A DNA stretch of 64,000 nucleotides from Cognatiyoonia sediminum (GTDB taxonomy: Bacteria > Pseudomonadota > Alphaproteobacteria > Rhodobacterales > Rhodobacteraceae). Positions 7,065 to 16,297 of the stretch are shown piece after piece (position 1 is the first letter of the stretch; every line of letters begins with the position of its first letter). Under the pieces are notes generated by a model that saw only the letters and a list, made by a program, of their open reading frames with translations, made no database searches and was not told the DNA's origin. The stretch covers positions 1,488,001-1,552,000 of the forward strand of contig NZ_FQXB01000001.1 in the NCBI RefSeq assembly GCF_900129845.1, in the 5' to 3' direction. Both the position numbers and the translations under genes were made by a program.

Positions 7065-9322
7065 GTCTTTGCAGCATTCAGCGCCGCAAGAATACGTGGT
7101 GGCGAAAGCGGTATATGGGACATGCGCAGGCCCACCGCGTTCGATACGGCGTTTGCGATGGCGGCCAGAGGTGGCACGATAGATGTCTCCCCGACACCGC
7201 GAACTCCATAAGGGTGGTTGGGGTTGGGGATTTCCAGAATTTGAGTGTCGATCATTGGTAGATCAGAACAAACGGGAATCCGGTAGTCGAGGAACCCGGG
7301 GTTCTGCAAACGACCGTCGTCGCCATAGATATATTCTTCGTTTAACGCCCAACCGATACCTTGTGCGGCGCCGCCCTGATACTGACCTTCCACATACGCA
7401 GGGTGCACAGCCTTGCCGGCGTCCTGAATGACAGTATAACGCACAACTCTGCTGGATCCGGTTTCGGAATCCACTTCAATGTCGCAGATATGCGTGGCAA
7501 ACGACACGCCTGCACCATCAGCTACCAATTCGCTGTGCCCTGCAATGGGTCCGCCTGTGTTCCCAGCCTCGGCCGCGATATCCTTGACCGAAAGAGGGGC
7601 ACGATTGCCGTGCTTACTGCCAGCGGCTTTGGCATGGCCATCCTCCCAATAGATATGCTCAAGCGGGATGTCCCACATTATGGCTGCGCGTTGGCGCATC
7701 ACCTCAATCGCATTTCGTGCTGCCGAGATCGTTGCCATGGAGGTAGAAAACGTCCCTCGGCTGCCGTCGGTCATGTCGTTGTAGCCCAGTGTTGATGTGT
7801 CTGCGATCACCGCTTTGACGTCGCTGTATTCGATGCCCAATTCCTCAGCCACGATCAGTGACAGAGAAGCGCGCGAGCCGCCAACGTCAACTGTACCGAC
7901 CGCAATGGTAACGGTACCGTCCGCGCTGATGTTTAAATCGGTGCAGGTCTGACCCCCAAAGTTGAACCAGAACCCACAAGCCATGCCTCGGCCTTGGTTC
8001 GGGCCAAGCGGGGCAGACATATGCGGATGCGCTTTCGCGGCATCGAGTGTCGGGCCGATTCCGATAGGACCGTAGACAGGGCCGTAAGACGATCGCGTGC
8101 CCTCTTTGGCCACATTCGCAATGCGGAAATCGACCGGATCCATGCCAATTTCTTTGGCCAACTCGTCTACAGCACTTTCTGCCGCGAAAGCCGCCATGGG
8201 CGCGGATGGGGCGCGATAAGCAGCCACCTTGGGTCGATTAACTACAACCTCAAAGCCAACGGTTTTTACATTTTCCAGATCATAGGGGGCAAAGGCTGTC
8301 ATCGCACCCAGTTCAGCCCACATGTCGGGATATGGTCCGCTGGTGTAACGTAATGTGGCCTCCGCAGCGGTGATCTTTCCATCCTTTGTCGCTCCGATTT
8401 TGACATCGATCGACGTGGCGCTGGTGGGGCCAGAGGCGCGGAACACTTCTTCACGCGACATTATCAGCTTAACGGGCCGACCCGCCTTGCGCGACAGCGC
8501 GAGAGCTACCGGTTCGGCCCAAACGTGGGTTTTGCCGCCAAAACCGCCACCGATTTCGGAGGAAGTGACGCGTAGCTTAGAGGCCTCAAGCCCCAGAAGA
8601 TCAGCACAGTTTTGCCGGTAAACGAAGTGCCCTTGGGTGCACACCCAAAGATCTGCCGTTCCATCGGCGTTGCAACTGGCCACGCACGCATGTGGTTCGA
8701 TATAGCCCTGATGGGCTTGTTCAGTCTTGTAGCTGCGTTCGACGATGATGTCCGCTTTTGCAAAACCGGCGTCGACGTCGCCATGTCCGAATTCGGAACG
8801 ATTGGCCACGTTCGACGGTTTAGACGGCGCTGGTTCAACACCTTGAGTGAAGATCGTGTCATTCAGCACAGGCGCATCCGCCATCATGGCTGCGTCTACG
8901 TCCACAACGTGCGGCAGAACCTCGTAGTCGACTTTAATCAATTTCAACGCGGCCTTTGCCGAACTTTCATCAATAGCGGCGACGGCAGCGACCGCATGGC
9001 CGTCATACATTGCCTTTTCGCGCGCCATGCAATTGTCGAGGATCGCAAAAAGGGCCTCGTCCCCATCGGTTAGATCTGGCATGTCGGCGGCGGTGACAAT
9101 AGCTTTCACGCCTTTCACAGCTTCCGCCTTCGAGGTGTCTATCCCCTTAATCCGCGCATGGGCATGAGGGCTGCGCAAAACGCGGGCCACAAGCTGACCG
9201 GGCATGTTGAAATCCGCACCATAGCGCGCGCGGCCTGTCACCTTGTCGATGCCATCAGGGCGAAGAGGACGCGTGCCGACAGAGTTGAATCTCTTGTTTT
9301 GGAATGTCGCGTCGAAACTCAT
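7061..9322 (-). CDS. Molybdenum hydroxylase, large (molybdopterin-binding) subunit
   Basis: 753 residues of the xanthine dehydrogenase/aldehyde oxidase family. The N-terminal a/b hammerhead domain (about 25-130) is followed by the molybdopterin domains. GGGFGGK lies at about 258-264, the active-site loop AYRAPSAP at about 368-375, and the catalytic glutamate in GVGETS at about 712. The loop is neither the AYxCSFR of true CO dehydrogenase nor the AYRGAGR of the common form II, so it is not a CO dehydrogenase. The enzyme would hydroxylate a substrate with water, typically an N-heteroaromatic ring or an aldehyde. It overlaps the 2Fe-2S subunit by four bases. Confidence 0.9.
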   Translation of the reverse strand: MSFDATFQNKRFNSVGTRPLRPDGIDKVTGRARYGADFNMPGQLVARVLRSPHAHARIKGIDTSKAEAVKGVKAIVTAADMPDLTDGDEALFAILDNCMAREKAMYDGHAVAAVAAIDESSAKAALKLIKVDYEVLPHVVDVDAAMMADAPVLNDTIFTQGVEPAPSKPSNVANRSEFGHGDVDAGFAKADIIVERSYKTEQAHQGYIEPHACVASCNADGTADLWVCTQGHFVYRQNCADLLGLEASKLRVTSSEIGGGFGGKTHVWAEPVALALSRKAGRPVKLIMSREEVFRASGPTSATSIDVKIGATKDGKITAAEATLRYTSGPYPDMWAELGAMTAFAPYDLENVKTVGFEVVVNRPKVAAYRAPSAPMAAFAAESAVDELAKEIGMDPVDFRIANVAKEGTRSSYGPVYGPIGIGPTLDAAKAHPHMSAPLGPNQGRGMACGFWFNFGGQTCTDLNISADGTVTIAVGTVDVGGSRASLSLIVAEELGIEYSDVKAVIADTSTLGYNDMTDGSRGTFSTSMATISAARNAIEVMRQRAAIMWDIPLEHIYWEDGHAKAAGSKHGNRAPLSVKDIAAEAGNTGGPIAGHSELVADGAGVSFATHICDIEVDSETGSSRVVRYTVIQDAGKAVHPAYVEGQYQGGAAQGIGWALNEEYIYGDDGRLQNPGFLDYRIPVCSDLPMIDTQILEIPNPNHPYGVRGVGETSIVPPLAAIANAVSNAVGLRMSHIPLSPPRILAALNAAKT

Positions 9323-9801
9323 GCTGTCTCTCCCCTCATCTCGGCGGCGGCGTCCTGAACAGCGCGGACGATTTTGTCATAACCGGTGCAGCGGCAAAGG
9401 TTGCCAGCAAGCCAGAACCGGATTTCTGTTTCGGTTGGATCTGGATTGACCTCCAAAAGCGCCTTGGCCGCCATCAGAAAACCTGGCGTGCAAATGCCGC
9501 ATTGGAGTGCGGCGTGTTCGATGAACTTCCGTTGCAGCGGATGCAGTTCGTTGCCATTGGCCATGCCTTCGATCGTCTCGATCGTGCGGCCTTCGGCTTC
9601 GGCGCCAAGCACTAGGCACGAACACACCACACGTCCGTCTACGATGGCGCTACAGGCACCACAATCTCCAGTGCCACAGCCTTCTTTCGCGCCCATAAGT
9701 CCCAAACGGTTGCGCAAGACATCGAGTAATGTCTCATCCGGCTGGCATAAAAATTCGACGGTATCGTCATTGATAGTGGTAGAGACAGCAATCGCGGGCA
9801 T
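9319..9801 (-). CDS. Molybdenum hydroxylase, 2Fe-2S subunit
   Basis: 160 residues with both iron-sulfur domains of the CoxS/XdhA-N type. The plant-ferredoxin-like cluster is EGCGTGDCGAC with a further cysteine in VVCSC; the second cluster is QCGICTPG plus NLCRCTGY. It passes electrons from the Mo site to FAD in the neighbouring subunit. The length is normal. It overlaps the FAD subunit by one base (TGATG) and the Mo subunit by four, so the three subunits are translationally coupled. Confidence 0.95.
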   Translation of the reverse strand: MPAIAVSTTINDDTVEFLCQPDETLLDVLRNRLGLMGAKEGCGTGDCGACSAIVDGRVVCSCLVLGAEAEGRTIETIEGMANGNELHPLQRKFIEHAALQCGICTPGFLMAAKALLEVNPDPTETEIRFWLAGNLCRCTGYDKIVRAVQDAAAEMRGETA

Positions 9802-10661
9802 CAGTTCTCTCCTGCACGTGCATAGGCGGTTTGAGCGGCTCGGCGCGCCAAGACGCCGGCAACCTCTTTGCGGTACTCAACGGTCCCGCGCTTATCATCA
9901 ATCGGATTACTGGCGTTCGAACAGGCAACGGCAAGCGCTTCTAACGCAGCTTCGTCTAGATTACTGCCAATTAAGGCTTCTGCAGCCTCTTCGACCAATA
10001 GAACTTTAGGCGCAACAGCTCCAAGCGCCACGCGGGCAGCGGAGATCGTACCATCGTCACCCAAAGACAAATTGACGGCGGCGCCGACAACAGCGATGTC
10101 CATTTCGGTTCTTGGAATAAAACGCAGGTAAGCATCGGCAGTGCGTGGTTCCGGCTTGGGCAATAGAACAGCTTCGATGATCTCGCCTTTTGAGAGGGAT
10201 ACCTTCCCCGGACCGGTCGGAACATCTGCAATCGCAACCTCTCGTGTTCCCGCAGGCCCGGCAATCTGCGCACGTGCATCGGCAGCCACCAAAGCAGGTA
10301 CACTATCGGCCGCAGGTGAGGCGTTGCAAAGGTTGCCCACGATTGTGCAGCGCCCTTGGATCTGAGTAGACCCAATGAGGTTCGCAGCTTCAACCACGCC
10401 CGGCCACGCCGCCACAAGCGCTGCATCTTCAGACAACGCCGCAGACGGTACTGCCGCACCAATCACAAATCCGTCTTCGGTCTGGGTGATCGCGTCGAAA
10501 CCGGAAATCGCTTTAATATCGACAATCAGATCCGCTTCGAAGGCGTCGCTTTGCATCCGCACCAAAAGGTCTGTGCCTCCGGCCAGAACAAAGGCGTTCG
10601 CCTCGGCCCCTGCCATTAGGGCCGTGGCGTCTTCGATCGTTTGAGGTCTTTCGTATCTCAT
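9801..10661 (-). CDS. Molybdenum hydroxylase, FAD-binding subunit
   Basis: 286 residues of the CoxM type. FAD contacts are visible as VLAGGTDLL near residues 26-34 and TIVGNLCNASPAADS near 106-120, followed by the C-terminal CO-dehydrogenase flavoprotein domain. The gene order M-S-L is the one used by CO dehydrogenases and by ring-hydroxylating enzymes of N-heterocycle catabolism. It is 91 bp downstream of the methyltransferase gene, the largest gap in this operon apart from the one after the binding-protein gene. Confidence 0.93.
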   Translation of the reverse strand: MRYERPQTIEDATALMAGAEANAFVLAGGTDLLVRMQSDAFEADLIVDIKAISGFDAITQTEDGFVIGAAVPSAALSEDAALVAAWPGVVEAANLIGSTQIQGRCTIVGNLCNASPAADSVPALVAADARAQIAGPAGTREVAIADVPTGPGKVSLSKGEIIEAVLLPKPEPRTADAYLRFIPRTEMDIAVVGAAVNLSLGDDGTISAARVALGAVAPKVLLVEEAAEALIGSNLDEAALEALAVACSNASNPIDDKRGTVEYRKEVAGVLARRAAQTAYARAGEN

Positions 10662-10752
10662 TTGTTTACTCCGTCGGAATTGCGTCGGACCGAGAACAGA
10701 TCACAACATTTTTCGTCAAATCCATTTGCACCACGCGAGAAACCTGTCCGTA

Positions 10753-11532
10753 TCATGCGGGTTTGCGCCCCCGAATGTGATGGGGGCAGTGCTCGCCGCT
10801 TTCCAGCACCCCAACAAGTTTGGTCCAAATGGCCACTTGATGATCTATAAAGTCAGTTCCATAGCGATCAGACAACTCGGACCGTTTTGGCCCTGTCAGC
10901 CATGCCAACTCTTGCGCGGCCACTTTTGCGTACCAAGGGTTGCGATTGACGAGCTCAACGTCAACAAAGCCTGCATCTTCCATAGCTTTGCGATAAGTGC
11001 TCGGCGAAGCCATGGCGAAATCGAGACCTTCTTCCTGAATGTAGTCGGCCATTTGCGCTGAGGGCGCTTCATCGTGACTGATCAACCAATCTGAGGCAGC
11101 AAATTGTCCGCCCGCTTTGAGAACGCGAAAAGCCTCGCGTGCCATGCTTGCCTTGTCTGGGATGTGGATGATCGAGTCTTTCGAAAATACTGCATCGAAG
11201 GTCGACGCATCAAATGGAAATGGTCCGGGAGTTACTTTAAGAATTCGGAATCGGTCACCCAGACCAGCGGCTTGTGCTCGTCGGTTGGCGGCCTCACACA
11301 CCGGATCCTCTACATCGATACCAGTCACCTGTGCGGCCTTGTGTTGTTGAACCAACAAAACCCCGCAGGCACCTGAGCCAGAGCCGATGTCGAGGACATG
11401 GCCGCCTGCAAGATCGACACCAGTTAGAACCCGCGCCACCTCATCGGGGCCACCTGGTGACAAGAAGCCATCTCCCCAAATCTCTTCAAGGAACCCAATA
11501 ACCTGCACGTCGTAAAGAACCTCATCCTGCAT
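10753..11532 (-). CDS. SAM-dependent methyltransferase, phosphoethanolamine-methyltransferase-like
   Basis: 259 residues. The class I SAM-binding motif is VLDIGSGSGACG near residues 46-57, with the acidic residue of motif II in TGIDVED. The segment FSKDSIIHIPDK resembles the post-I region of plant and protist phosphoethanolamine N-methyltransferases and glycine/sarcosine methyltransferases. It begins three bases after the TetR gene stop. A methyltransferase inside a catabolic operon is unexpected; it could transfer a methyl group within the pathway, for example in salvage or detoxification. The acceptor is not known. Confidence 0.8.
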   Translation of the reverse strand: MQDEVLYDVQVIGFLEEIWGDGFLSPGGPDEVARVLTGVDLAGGHVLDIGSGSGACGVLLVQQHKAAQVTGIDVEDPVCEAANRRAQAAGLGDRFRILKVTPGPFPFDASTFDAVFSKDSIIHIPDKASMAREAFRVLKAGGQFAASDWLISHDEAPSAQMADYIQEEGLDFAMASPSTYRKAMEDAGFVDVELVNRNPWYAKVAAQELAWLTGPKRSELSDRYGTDFIDHQVAIWTKLVGVLESGEHCPHHIRGRKPA

Positions 11533-11535
11533 GGC

Positions 11536-12171
11536 TTATGGCTCCAACGGGAAATGTTTTGGAAAGTACTTAGCCAAGGTCAAAAGGTTGTCGCTGTGAT
11601 ATTCTTCAGCAGTCGTGCCTTTGGGGTAGAGCATGAGACAAAGCCAAGCACCATCCGACAGCGCCACAATGGAACGAGCAACTTGGGAGGCATTCAGATC
11701 ATACTCGCCGTATTCGATCAGTTCGGCACAAAGCCGTTCGATCAACTCGTGTCTCTCATCGTCGTATTGGTTGTGAATTTTTTGATAGTTGGGGCGATAC
11801 TTGACCTGTCCCCAAAAGGCGAACCAAACCGCAAGGCGTTTGCTGGTGCAGATATCTTTGTCAAAATCGGCGGCAATGATAGCGGCAAGACGATGCGCTG
11901 GCGTCGGCTTGGCTTGCTCGTAATACCGTGTCCACGTTTCATAGTGTTCGCGCGCCAGATAACCGAGGGTGGCGTCATAAAGCGCCTCCTTGCTTTCAAA
12001 GTGGTAATTCGCAACGCCCTGCGAAAGCGACGCGCCTTCTGTCACATGTTTGAGCGTGGTGTCAGAAAAGCCGCGTTTGGCGATAGAGTCGAGGGCCGCC
12101 ATGATCAACTGTAGCCGACGGATTTCACGCGGCTCGCTCCGGCGTTTGCGTGAGGGGGTTTCGACGTTCAT
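11536..12171 (-). CDS. TetR-family regulator, BetI-like
   Basis: 211 residues. The N-terminal helix-turn-helix (about residues 20-65) includes IMAALDSIAKRGFSDTTLKHV and QGVANYHFESKEALY, typical of TetR proteins. The C-terminal ligand domain resembles that of BetI (KRLAVWFAFWGQ is characteristic). It sits in the middle of the leftward operon, its start overlapping the permease stop by one base (TAATG). Two palindromes resembling BetI operators lie in the divergent promoter region, so it probably represses both operons, including its own gene, until the substrate or an intermediate binds. Confidence 0.9.
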   Translation of the reverse strand: MNVETPSRKRRSEPREIRRLQLIMAALDSIAKRGFSDTTLKHVTEGASLSQGVANYHFESKEALYDATLGYLAREHYETWTRYYEQAKPTPAHRLAAIIAADFDKDICTSKRLAVWFAFWGQVKYRPNYQKIHNQYDDERHELIERLCAELIEYGEYDLNASQVARSIVALSDGAWLCLMLYPKGTTAEEYHSDNLLTLAKYFPKHFPLEP

Positions 12172-13013
12172 TACCCCTCCTCCTTAAATGCCATCTGCTG
12201 ATCCCGAAGTTCGGCCTGTTGTTGGCGGAAGATTAGGATCGCAGCGATGGCCACGCAGATGGAGATCGCGATGATCATTATGGTCGCCATCGCATTAATA
12301 TCCGGGCGAAGGCCCAACCGGATGCGCGAGAAGATCAGGATTGGCAGCGTCGTTGAACCCGGTCCCGTGACAAAACTCGCGATGACAAGATCATCAAGTG
12401 ACAGTGTAAAGGCCAGAAGCCAGCCTGAAATCAGTGCGGGCGTCAGCCGTGGGATCGTAATGGCCGTGAGCACTTTGAATGGCTTTGCGCCGAGGTCTGC
12501 CGCTGCCTCTTCCAGCGTCTGGCCCATGCCTGTCAGACGCGCCTGCACAGTCACAGCAACAAATGCCATCGAGAAGGTGATGTGGGCGATGGTGATTGTC
12601 GTGAAACCGCGCTGCGAGGGCCAGCCGATCAACTCGCTCAATGAGATAAAGAACACTAGAAGTGATAGGCCAGTGATAACTTCTGGCATGACAAGAGGTG
12701 CCACCAACATCCCACCGAAAAGCGTTCGCCCGCGGAATCCCCCAAAACGTACCATGGCTAGACCTGCCAGCGTGCCTAAGAGCGTTGCAAAAGTGGCGTT
12801 GACAACAGCGATCTGCAGCGACAGCAAAACCGCCTCCCAAACTTCCTCTGACTGAAAGAGCTCCTGATACCAACGCGTGGACCAGCCGCCCCAGACAGGC
12901 ACCAGTTTCGAGTTGTTGAACGAATAGATCACCAAGAGCAGGATCGGGATGTAAAAGAACGCCAACCCTAAAGTCAGCATCACGGTCAAAAAGCGAGATC
13001 GGGTCTGCGTCAT
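12171..13013 (-). CDS. ABC transporter permease, PotC/PotI type
   Basis: 280 residues with six predicted membrane segments and the permease loop EEAAADLGAKPFKVLTAITI. The family forms the inner-membrane channel of spermidine/putrescine importers. It follows the PotB-like permease with a three-base gap. With the binding protein and ATPase upstream it makes a complete importer, but the ligand may not be a simple polyamine (see the binding protein). Confidence 0.92.
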   Translation of the reverse strand: MTQTRSRFLTVMLTLGLAFFYIPILLLVIYSFNNSKLVPVWGGWSTRWYQELFQSEEVWEAVLLSLQIAVVNATFATLLGTLAGLAMVRFGGFRGRTLFGGMLVAPLVMPEVITGLSLLVFFISLSELIGWPSQRGFTTITIAHITFSMAFVAVTVQARLTGMGQTLEEAAADLGAKPFKVLTAITIPRLTPALISGWLLAFTLSLDDLVIASFVTGPGSTTLPILIFSRIRLGLRPDINAMATIMIIAISICVAIAAILIFRQQQAELRDQQMAFKEEG

Positions 13014-13016
13014 GGG

Positions 13017-13970
13017 TCAGCGCACCTCGCTCGATTTGCCTTGGAAGTATTGGAATATCATCATCGGTACGACCAAGAAAAAAAGCAGCATGATCGCCAC
13101 TGCTGAGGCCACGGGCCAGTCGCTGTTGCGCGAAAACTCATTGAAAAGGACACGGCCAATCATCTGCACGTTGCCGCCACCTAGAAGGTCCGGCACGACG
13201 TATTCTCCCGTCGCAGGGATAAAGACCAACAGGGAGCCAGCGATGATACCCGGCTTGGTCAAAGGCAGCGTGATGCGGAAAAACGTGGTGGTTTGACGGG
13301 CGCCAAGGTCTGCTGCGGCTTCGTTCAAGCTACCGTCCAAACGCTCCATATTCGCATAGAGCGGCAGGATCATGAACGGCATATAGGTGTAGACGATACC
13401 CACATAGACCGCGAACTCAGTGTAAAGCATACGGATTGGCTCATCGATTAGCCCAAGGCCAATCAGGAGGTTATTGATCGTGCCTTGATCCGCGAGCAGG
13501 CCCATCCAAGCGTAGACCCTCAGAAGGAATGAAGTCCAAAATGGCAGGATGATCAGAAAGAGGAAGATCGGTTTGGCCACGGGGCCAGACCGCACGATGG
13601 CATAGGCGATGGGGTAGCCGAGCAGCAAGCAAAGGAGCGTCGCTGAAGCTGAGATCTTTATCGAATTTAAGTACGTATCGAAATAGAGTGGGTCGTCAAT
13701 GATATAAGCAAAATTGTCAAAGACGATACGGATCGTCACGATCCCGTTGTTTGACCATTCCATCATTCGCGTGAAGGGCGGGCTCGCGATAGCGAGTTCT
13801 GCAAGCGAGATCTTTGCGACGATAAAGAAAGGCGCCAAGAAGAAAAATAGGAGCCAGACGAAAGGGATCGCGATGACGATGAGCCGCCAGTTCTCTTGTG
13901 CCCGACGCGCGAGATCCCGCATCCAGGATGATGCAGGCAATTTCTCAGATGGTTGCGTTGCGTCGGTCAT
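13017..13970 (-). CDS. ABC transporter permease, PotB/PotH type
   Basis: 317 residues. A long cytoplasmic N-terminus (about 30 residues) leads into six membrane helices; the permease loop is NEAAADLGARQTTTFFRITL. The extra periplasmic segment between helices one and two is normal for PotB/PotH proteins. The start overlaps the ATPase stop by four bases. It is the partner of the PotC-like permease. Confidence 0.92.
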   Translation of the reverse strand: MTDATQPSEKLPASSWMRDLARRAQENWRLIVIAIPFVWLLFFFLAPFFIVAKISLAELAIASPPFTRMMEWSNNGIVTIRIVFDNFAYIIDDPLYFDTYLNSIKISASATLLCLLLGYPIAYAIVRSGPVAKPIFLFLIILPFWTSFLLRVYAWMGLLADQGTINNLLIGLGLIDEPIRMLYTEFAVYVGIVYTYMPFMILPLYANMERLDGSLNEAAADLGARQTTTFFRITLPLTKPGIIAGSLLVFIPATGEYVVPDLLGGGNVQMIGRVLFNEFSRNSDWPVASAVAIMLLFFLVVPMMIFQYFQGKSSEVR

Positions 13971-15109
13971 GAGCTGAGCAACATTGCGTTTGATGGCTCC
14001 CAGCTCAACAAGACTTTGTCGTCCCAGGTGATCCGATCACTATTGCTGGATGGCCGCATTTGGTTTGGCGCTGCGACGTCCACGATCTGACCGCTCTCGA
14101 GCTTCACTTTGTAGATCGAGGTTTCTCCCAGATATCCAACGTCATCCACAATGCCGCTTATCTGGTTAGGGCCTGAAGCGGCAGCCTCGGATTTCTCGAT
14201 ACGGATCTTTTCAGGCCGCAAGCCAACCCAGATCCGGCTGTCGATCTTCACCGATTGGCCGTGATCTATGAACACGTCGCAGGCCTCGGTCGTCACAAGG
14301 ATATGATCCGCACTGTCCTCGACCACTCTGCCTTCAAAGATGTTTGCTGAACCAATGAAGTCAGCCACGAAACGCGAGTCAGGAAATTCATATATCTCGG
14401 TTGGTGTGCCGATCTGCTTGAAGCGACCGGCATCCATCACAGCCATGCGGGTGGAAAGAGTCATCGCCTCTTCTTGGTCGTGTGTCACCACGATGAAGGT
14501 CACGCCCACTTGTTCTTGTATGTTGGCAAGTTCGAACTGGGTTTGCTTGCGCAGTTTTTTGTCGAGGGCTGCAAGCGGTTCGTCCAAAAGGAGCAGCTTC
14601 GGCTGCTTCACCAAGGCGCGTGCTAAGGCGACCCGCTGCCTTTGCCCACCGGAAAGTTGTTGCGGTTTGCGTTTTTTGTAATCCTGAAGCTCTACAAGCG
14701 TTAGGATGTCATGCACGCGGTCTTTGATTTCTGATTTTCCAACGCCGTCTTGTTGCAGCCCAAACGCGATATTCTTTTCGACCGTCATGTGCGGGAAGAG
14801 CGCGTAACTTTGGAACATCATATTGGTCGGGCGTTCATACGCCGGCACATGGGCCATATCCACGCCGTCAATAAGAATCTCACCGCCGTTAGGCGTCTCG
14901 AACCCGGCAAGCATCCTTAGCAGCGTTGATTTTCCGCACCCAGATCCACCAAGCAAACAAAAGAGTTCGCCCTGATAGATATCGAGATCAATATTGTCGA
15001 TGGCGGTAAACGCCCCGAAGGATTTAGTCAGACCCTTGATCTGCACCAATGGCTTCTGACCCGCAGGATCAAGCCAAGGCGTATCGCTGAACGCATCAAT
15101 TGCAGCCAT
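13967..15109 (-). CDS. ABC transporter ATPase, PotA/PotG type
   Basis: 380 residues from the ATG at 15109. A GTG 42 bp further upstream is also in frame but falls inside a strong RNA hairpin, so I prefer the ATG. Walker A is GGSGCGKST, the signature LSGGQRQR and Walker B LLLLDEPLAALD. The C-terminal quarter is a TOBE domain (RPEKIRIEKSEA onward), as in PotA. It energises import by the two permeases encoded next. Confidence 0.93.
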   Translation of the reverse strand: MAAIDAFSDTPWLDPAGQKPLVQIKGLTKSFGAFTAIDNIDLDIYQGELFCLLGGSGCGKSTLLRMLAGFETPNGGEILIDGVDMAHVPAYERPTNMMFQSYALFPHMTVEKNIAFGLQQDGVGKSEIKDRVHDILTLVELQDYKKRKPQQLSGGQRQRVALARALVKQPKLLLLDEPLAALDKKLRKQTQFELANIQEQVGVTFIVVTHDQEEAMTLSTRMAVMDAGRFKQIGTPTEIYEFPDSRFVADFIGSANIFEGRVVEDSADHILVTTEACDVFIDHGQSVKIDSRIWVGLRPEKIRIEKSEAAASGPNQISGIVDDVGYLGETSIYKVKLESGQIVDVAAPNQMRPSSNSDRITWDDKVLLSWEPSNAMLLSS

Positions 15110-15137
15110 TCTTATTCCATACCCACTTGGCAAAGTG

Positions 15138-15170
15138 AGGTTGCGGCGCACCGAAGATGCGCCGCAACCT
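15138..15170 (-). promoter_or_regulatory. Perfect 13-bp stem-loop between binding protein and ATPase genes
   Basis: AGGTTGCGGCGCA and its exact complement enclose a seven-base loop. There is no T-run after it on the reverse strand, so it is not a classical terminator. It probably stabilises the 3' end of the binding-protein message or partly attenuates, raising the level of binding protein over the membrane parts. Confidence 0.7.
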
Positions 15171-15184
15171 ATGGTTTGTTGGGA

Positions 15185-16297
15185 CTAGTTGCCCGCCTTG
15201 AAGTTTGTCCATGTCCGGGTTTGCAGACGCTCAACTCGCGGAGGCAGGACTACAGTCGTGTACATAAGCTCAACCTGATCCGAAGTCGGGAACGCCGCTG
15301 GGCTTGAGATAACTTCCTCATCAATCAAAGGCTTGGCATCGATGTTCGCAGTCGCATACCAGACGAAGTTTGTATCGCCAGCAGCAACTTCTGGGCGCAT
15401 CATATAGTTCAGGAATAGATGCGCATCCTCAACGTTTTCTGCATCAGCGGGGATCATCCAACTGTCGACCCAGAGCTGCGCTGCGCTTTCACCAGGTGGC
15501 AGGAAGAAATCCAAGACAACGCCAGTGTTCGCCTCTGCCGCACCTGACATAGCCAAGAGACCGTCCGGCCCCCAAGTTGTCGCCACGCAGAATTCGCGCT
15601 GAGGCATACGTTGGTAGGCATAGTTATCAAAGGTCTTCACGTAAGGGCGAATCTCAGCCAGCATTGCGCCGACTTTTTCGTAGTCCTCAGGATTTGTCGA
15701 GTTTGGATCAAAGCCCAGGTATGACAGTGCCATAGGAATGATATCACCAGGCGAATCTAGGAACGACACGCCGCATTTCGACAGTTCAGCCATGTGCACA
15801 GGGTCAAAAATCAAATCGAGTGAGCCAACCGGCGCATCTGGATAAGTCTCCAGCACCAGCTCATTGTTATAGGTCACGCCATGGCTGCCCCACATGTAGG
15901 GTAACATGTGAACATTGCCTGGGTCCCATTCCGCAGCGAGCTGTTCCATGATCGCCGGGTCAATATGTCTAAGGTTGTCGAGCTTTGAGAAGTCCAGTGG
16001 TGCCAGAATGTTTCCTGCTTTGATTAGGCGCGCAGCGTCACCGCTGGCATGGACCACCACATCGTATCCGCTGTTGCCCGCAAGTAGCTTGGCATCAATA
16101 GATTCAGCAGAGTCATATACGTCGTAGATCACTTCGATCCCGTATTCCGCCTCGAAGTTGGCGATCGTGTCCTCGCCAATATACTCGCCCCAATTGGTCA
16201 CTTTAAGCACCCGGTCTTGGGCGGTGGCAGATTGTGCTGACGCGATGCTTAGAATTGCTGCAAGCAACGCGCTCGATGATGTTTTGAGTGTCTTCAT
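15185..16297 (-). CDS. Periplasmic substrate-binding protein, PotD/PotF type
   Basis: 370 residues from the ATG at 16297; upstream in-frame codons would put extra charged residues before the signal peptide. The signal peptide ends near SATAQD. The mature protein opens with VTNWGEYIGEDTIANFE, typical of PotD/PotF. Segments that line the polyamine pocket in PotF differ here (HASGDAARL and DSWMIPADAENV), so the ligand is probably an amine other than putrescine or spermidine. First gene of the leftward operon, with a sigma-70-like promoter and an operator 160-200 bp upstream. Confidence 0.88.
   Translation of the reverse strand: MKTLKTSSSALLAAILSIASAQSATAQDRVLKVTNWGEYIGEDTIANFEAEYGIEVIYDVYDSAESIDAKLLAGNSGYDVVVHASGDAARLIKAGNILAPLDFSKLDNLRHIDPAIMEQLAAEWDPGNVHMLPYMWGSHGVTYNNELVLETYPDAPVGSLDLIFDPVHMAELSKCGVSFLDSPGDIIPMALSYLGFDPNSTNPEDYEKVGAMLAEIRPYVKTFDNYAYQRMPQREFCVATTWGPDGLLAMSGAAEANTGVVLDFFLPPGESAAQLWVDSWMIPADAENVEDAHLFLNYMMRPEVAAGDTNFVWYATANIDAKPLIDEEVISSPAAFPTSDQVELMYTTVVLPPRVERLQTRTWTNFKAGN

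Noticed and set aside
7061-10661. Reading the Mo enzyme as a CO dehydrogenase (coxMSL)
   Set aside because: The gene order fits, but the large subunit lacks the AYxCSFR loop required for CO oxidation, and the context is amine catabolism.
13967-15151. GTG start at 15151 for the PotA-like ATPase
   Set aside because: The codon lies in a perfect hairpin loop, and the added residues match nothing in the family. The ATG at 15109 is preferred.
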